From Prostheceraeus crozeri (taxonomy: Eukaryota > Platyhelminthes > Polycladida > Euryleptidae): a stretch of 64,000 nucleotides of DNA. The stretch's first letter is position 1, and every line of letters begins with the position of its first letter. The stretch is taken from the NCBI GenBank assembly GCA_907163375.1, contig CAJQUW010010404.1, positions 248,001-312,000 of the forward strand, written 5' to 3'. This document shows positions 61,301-64,000 of this stretch, one piece after another. Made by a program: the position numbers and the translations under genes. A model generated the notes under the pieces. It searched no databases. It worked only from the letters and a program-made list of their open reading frames with translations, and had not been told where the DNA came from.

Positions 61301-64000
61301 GCGCGCGTGTTTGTATTGGACCCACCCCATTTCGAGGCGCTCTGTTTTTGTATTGGACCCACCCCATTTCGAGGCGCGCTGTGTTTGTATTGGACCCACC
61401 CCATTTCGAGGCGCGCTGTGTTTGTATTGGACCCACCCTATTTCGAGGCGCGCTGTGTTTGTATTGGAACCCACCCCACTTCGAGGCGCGCTGTGTTTGT
61501 ATTGGACCCACCCCATTTCGAGGCGCGCGTGTTTGTGTTGGACCCACCCCATTTCGAGGCGCGCTGTGTTTGTATTGGACCCACCCCATTTCGACGCGCG
61601 CTGTGTTTCTTTTGGACCCACCCCATTTCGGGTCGCGCGTGTTCTTATTGGACCCACCCCATTTCGAGGCGAGCTGTGTTTGTATTGGACCCATCCCATT
61701 TCGAGGCGCGATGTGTTTGTTTTGGACCCATCTCATTTCGGGCGCGCGTGTTTGTATTGGACCCACCCCATTTCGAGGCGCGCGTGTTTGTTTTGGACCC
61801 ACCCCATTTCGAGGCGCGCGTGTTCTTATTGGACCCACCCCACTTCGAGGCGCGCTGTGTTTGTATTGGACCCACCCGATTTTGAGGCGCGCGTGTTTGT
61901 ATTGGACCCATCCCATTTCGAGGCGCGCTGTGTTTGTATTGGACCCACCCCATTTCGAGACGCGCGTTTTTGTATTGGACCCACCCCATTTCGAGGCGCT
62001 CTGTTTTTGTATTGGACCCACCCCATTTCGAGGCGCCCTGTGTTTGTATTGGACCCACCCCATTTCGTGGTGCGCTGTGTTTGTATTGGACCCACCCCAT
62101 TTCGAGGCGCGCTGTGTTTGTATTGGACCCACCCCATTTCGAGGCGCGCTGTGCTTGTATTGGACCCACCCCATTTCGAGGCGCGCGTGTTTGTGTTGGA
62201 CCCACCCCATTTCGAGGCGCGCGTGTTTGTGTTGGACCAACCCCATTTCGAGGCGCGCTGTGTTTGTATTGGACCCACCCCATTTCGAGGCGCGCTGTGT
62301 TTCTTTTGGACCCACCCCATTTCGGGTCGCGCGTGTTTGTATTGGACCCATCCCATTTCGAGGCGCGCTGTGTTTGTATTGGACCCACCCCATTTCGAGG
62401 CGCGCGTGTTTGTATTGGACCCACCCCATTTCGAGGCGCACTGTTTTTGTATTGGACCCACCCCATTTCGAGGCGCTCTGTTTTTGTATTGGACCCACCC
62501 CATTTCGAGGCGCGCGTGTTTGTATTGGGCCCACCCCATTTCGAGGCGCGCTGTGTTTGTATTGGACCCACCCCATTTCGAGGAACGCGTGTTTGTATTG
62601 GACCCACCCCATTTCGAGGCGCGCGTGTTTGTATTGGACCCACCCCATTACGAGGCGCGCTGTGTTTGTATTGGACCCACCCCATTTCGAGGCGCGCTGT
62701 GTTTGTATTGGACCCACCCCATTTTGGGGCGCGCGTGTTTGTATTGGATCCATCCCATTTCGAGGCGCGTGTTCGTATTGGACCCACCCCACTTCGAGGC
62801 GCGCTGTGTTTGTATTGGACCCACCCCATTTCGAGGCGCGCGTGTTTGTATTGGACCCACCCCATTTCGAGGCGCGCTGTGTTTGTATTGGACCCACCCC
62901 ATTTCGACGCGCGCTGTGTTTCTTTTGGACCCACCCCATTTCGGGTCGCGCGTGTTCTTATTGGACCCACCCCATTTCGAGGCGAGCTGTGATTGTATTG
63001 GACCCACCCCATTTCGAGGCGCGATGTGTTTGTTTTGGACCCATCCCATTTCGGGCGCGCGTGTTTGTATTGGACCCACCCCATTTCGAGGCGCGCGTGT
63101 TTGTTTTGGACCCACCCCATTTCGAGGCGCGCGTGTTCGTATTGGACCCACCCCACTTCGAGGCGCGCTGTGTTTGTATTGGACCCACCCCACTTCGAGG
63201 CGCGCTGTGTTTGTATTGGACCCACCCCATTTCGAGGCGCGCGTGTTTGTATTGGACCCACCCCATTTCGAGGCGCGCTGTGTTTGTATTGGACCCACCC
63301 CATTTCGAGGCGCGCGTGTTTGTATTGGACCCACCCCATTTCGAGGCGCTCTGTTTTTGTATTGGACCCACCCCATTTCGAGGCGCGCTGTGTTTGTATT
63401 GGACCCACCCCATTTCGAGGCGCGCTGTGTTTGTATTGCACCCACCCCATTTCGAGGCGCGCTGTGTTTGTATTGGACCCACCCCATTTCGAGGCGCGTT
63501 GTGTTTATGTTGGACCCACCCCATTTCGAGGCGCGCGTGTTTGTGTTGGACCCACCCCATTTCGAGGCGCGCTGTGTTTGTATTGGACCCACCCCGATTC
63601 GAGGAACGCGTGTTTGTATTGGACCCACCCCATTTCGAGGCGCGCGTGTTCTTATTGGACCCACCCCATTTCGAGGCGAGCTGTGTTTGTATTGGACCCA
63701 CCCCATTTCGAGGCGCGATGTGTTTGTTTTGGACCCATCTCATTTCGGGCGCGCGTGTTTGTATTGGACCCACCCCCTTTCGAGGCGCGCGTGTTTGTTT
63801 TGGACCCACCCCATTTCGAGGCGCGCGTGTTCGTATTGGACCCACCCCACTTCGAGGCGCGCTGTGTTTGTATTGGACCCACCCGATTTTGAGGCGCGCG
63901 TGTTTGTATTGGACCCACCCCATTTCGAGGCGCGCTGTGTTTGTATTGGACCCACCCCATTTCGAGGCGCGCGTTTTTGTATTGGACCCACCCCATTTCG
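58333..64000. repeat. 37-bp satellite array (over 150 units, runs off the window)
   Basis: Unit GGCGCGCTGTGTTTGTATTG plus GACCCACCCCATTTCGA, 37 bp, with a 36-bp variant (GGCGCGCGTGTTTG). Variant units recur in blocks at irregular distances: TTCTTATTGG units near 60511, 61642, 62955 and 63650; CGAGGAACG near 59914, 60971, 62580 and 63604. This shows higher-order, patchy amplification. Neither strand of the common unit has stops, so frames up to 785 codons exist; they follow from periodicity and are not annotated as genes. Confidence 0.97.

Noticed and set aside
58316..63996. Very long open frames (up to 785 codons) on both strands across the satellite
   Set aside because: A 37-bp unit without stops is open in every frame by construction, giving 37-residue periodic peptides on both strands. 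No start context, promoter or non-repetitive domain is present.
58333..64000. CRISPR-like regular repeats
   Set aside because: The 37-bp units are directly adjacent with no spacers, and the context is eukaryotic.
1..64000. tRNA, rRNA or prokaryotic operon features
   Set aside because: No cloverleaf or rRNA core was noticed and no Shine-Dalgarno-led operons; signals present are eukaryotic.

Overview
The window looks like a gene-poor, transposon-packed stretch of an invertebrate animal genome; an arthropod is plausible but not proven. No ordinary host gene, rRNA or tRNA was recognised. Almost everything interpretable belongs to mobile or virus-like elements: two different Polinton/Maverick (adintovirus-like) elements, Penelope-like elements, BEL/Pao and non-LTR fragments, inverted-repeat elements and a large satellite array. 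Eukaryotic signals are present: TATA boxes with CCAAT boxes, GT-AG splice sites and AATAAA signals.

Region 1 (1 to about 19.4 kb) is a decayed, relatively GC-rich Polinton ('Polinton A'). The plus strand carries two penton-like capsid genes and a small protein resembling one half of TBP. The minus strand (17.5 down to 12.2 kb) carries a membrane protein, a basic/hydrophobic virion-like protein, a packaging ATPase, an unknown protein, a DDE integrase, a small basic virion-like protein, a major capsid protein (MCP) and an adenain-like protease. A deoxynucleoside-kinase-like gene and an unknown gene follow at 17.7-19.3 kb. The second penton gene is split by two insertions: a 3.07-kb palindromic element (1603-4671) holding BEL and Penelope debris, and a 6.1-kb element (5257-11334) without coding capacity and with GCGACC-rich ends.

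Region 2 (19,467-34,716) is a complete but mutated, very AT-rich Polinton ('Polinton B', 15.25 kb). It has 5'-AGT...ACT-3' termini, long terminal inverted repeats and a perfect 6-bp target duplication CCCATC. Gene order: TM coiled-coil protein, coiled-coil protein, penton, ATPase, protein-primed PolB, zinc-finger protein (minus strand), fibre-like coiled coil, two paralogous membrane-active proteins, MCP, hydrophobic mu-like protein, PLA2-integrase fusion (interrupted by a LINE 3' end) and adenain-like protease (minus strand). It carries all the canonical Polinton modules, many with frameshifts or stops.

Region 3 (34.7-36.5 kb) holds degenerate repeats and a small foldback element.

Region 4 (36.5-58.3 kb) is a giant imperfect palindrome with arms of about 10 kb, centred near 46.5 kb. 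Each arm holds a set of unfamiliar small genes (a DEDDh-exonuclease-like protein, a RING-like zinc protein, a lysine-tailed protein and a helical protein) that run toward the centre into arrays of repeated AATAAA. It also holds a Penelope-like element, paired promoters and a family of short degenerate modules. The arms differ by point changes, by tandem amplification of a 403-bp unit in one arm, by about 1 kb of extra repeats and by an apparent flip of the Penelope core. This is the best candidate in the window for an undescribed element.

Region 5 (58.3 kb to the end) is a 37-bp satellite whose unit also forms the outer edge of the left palindrome arm. Its long open frames on both strands follow from the unit length and lack of stops and are not proposed as genes.
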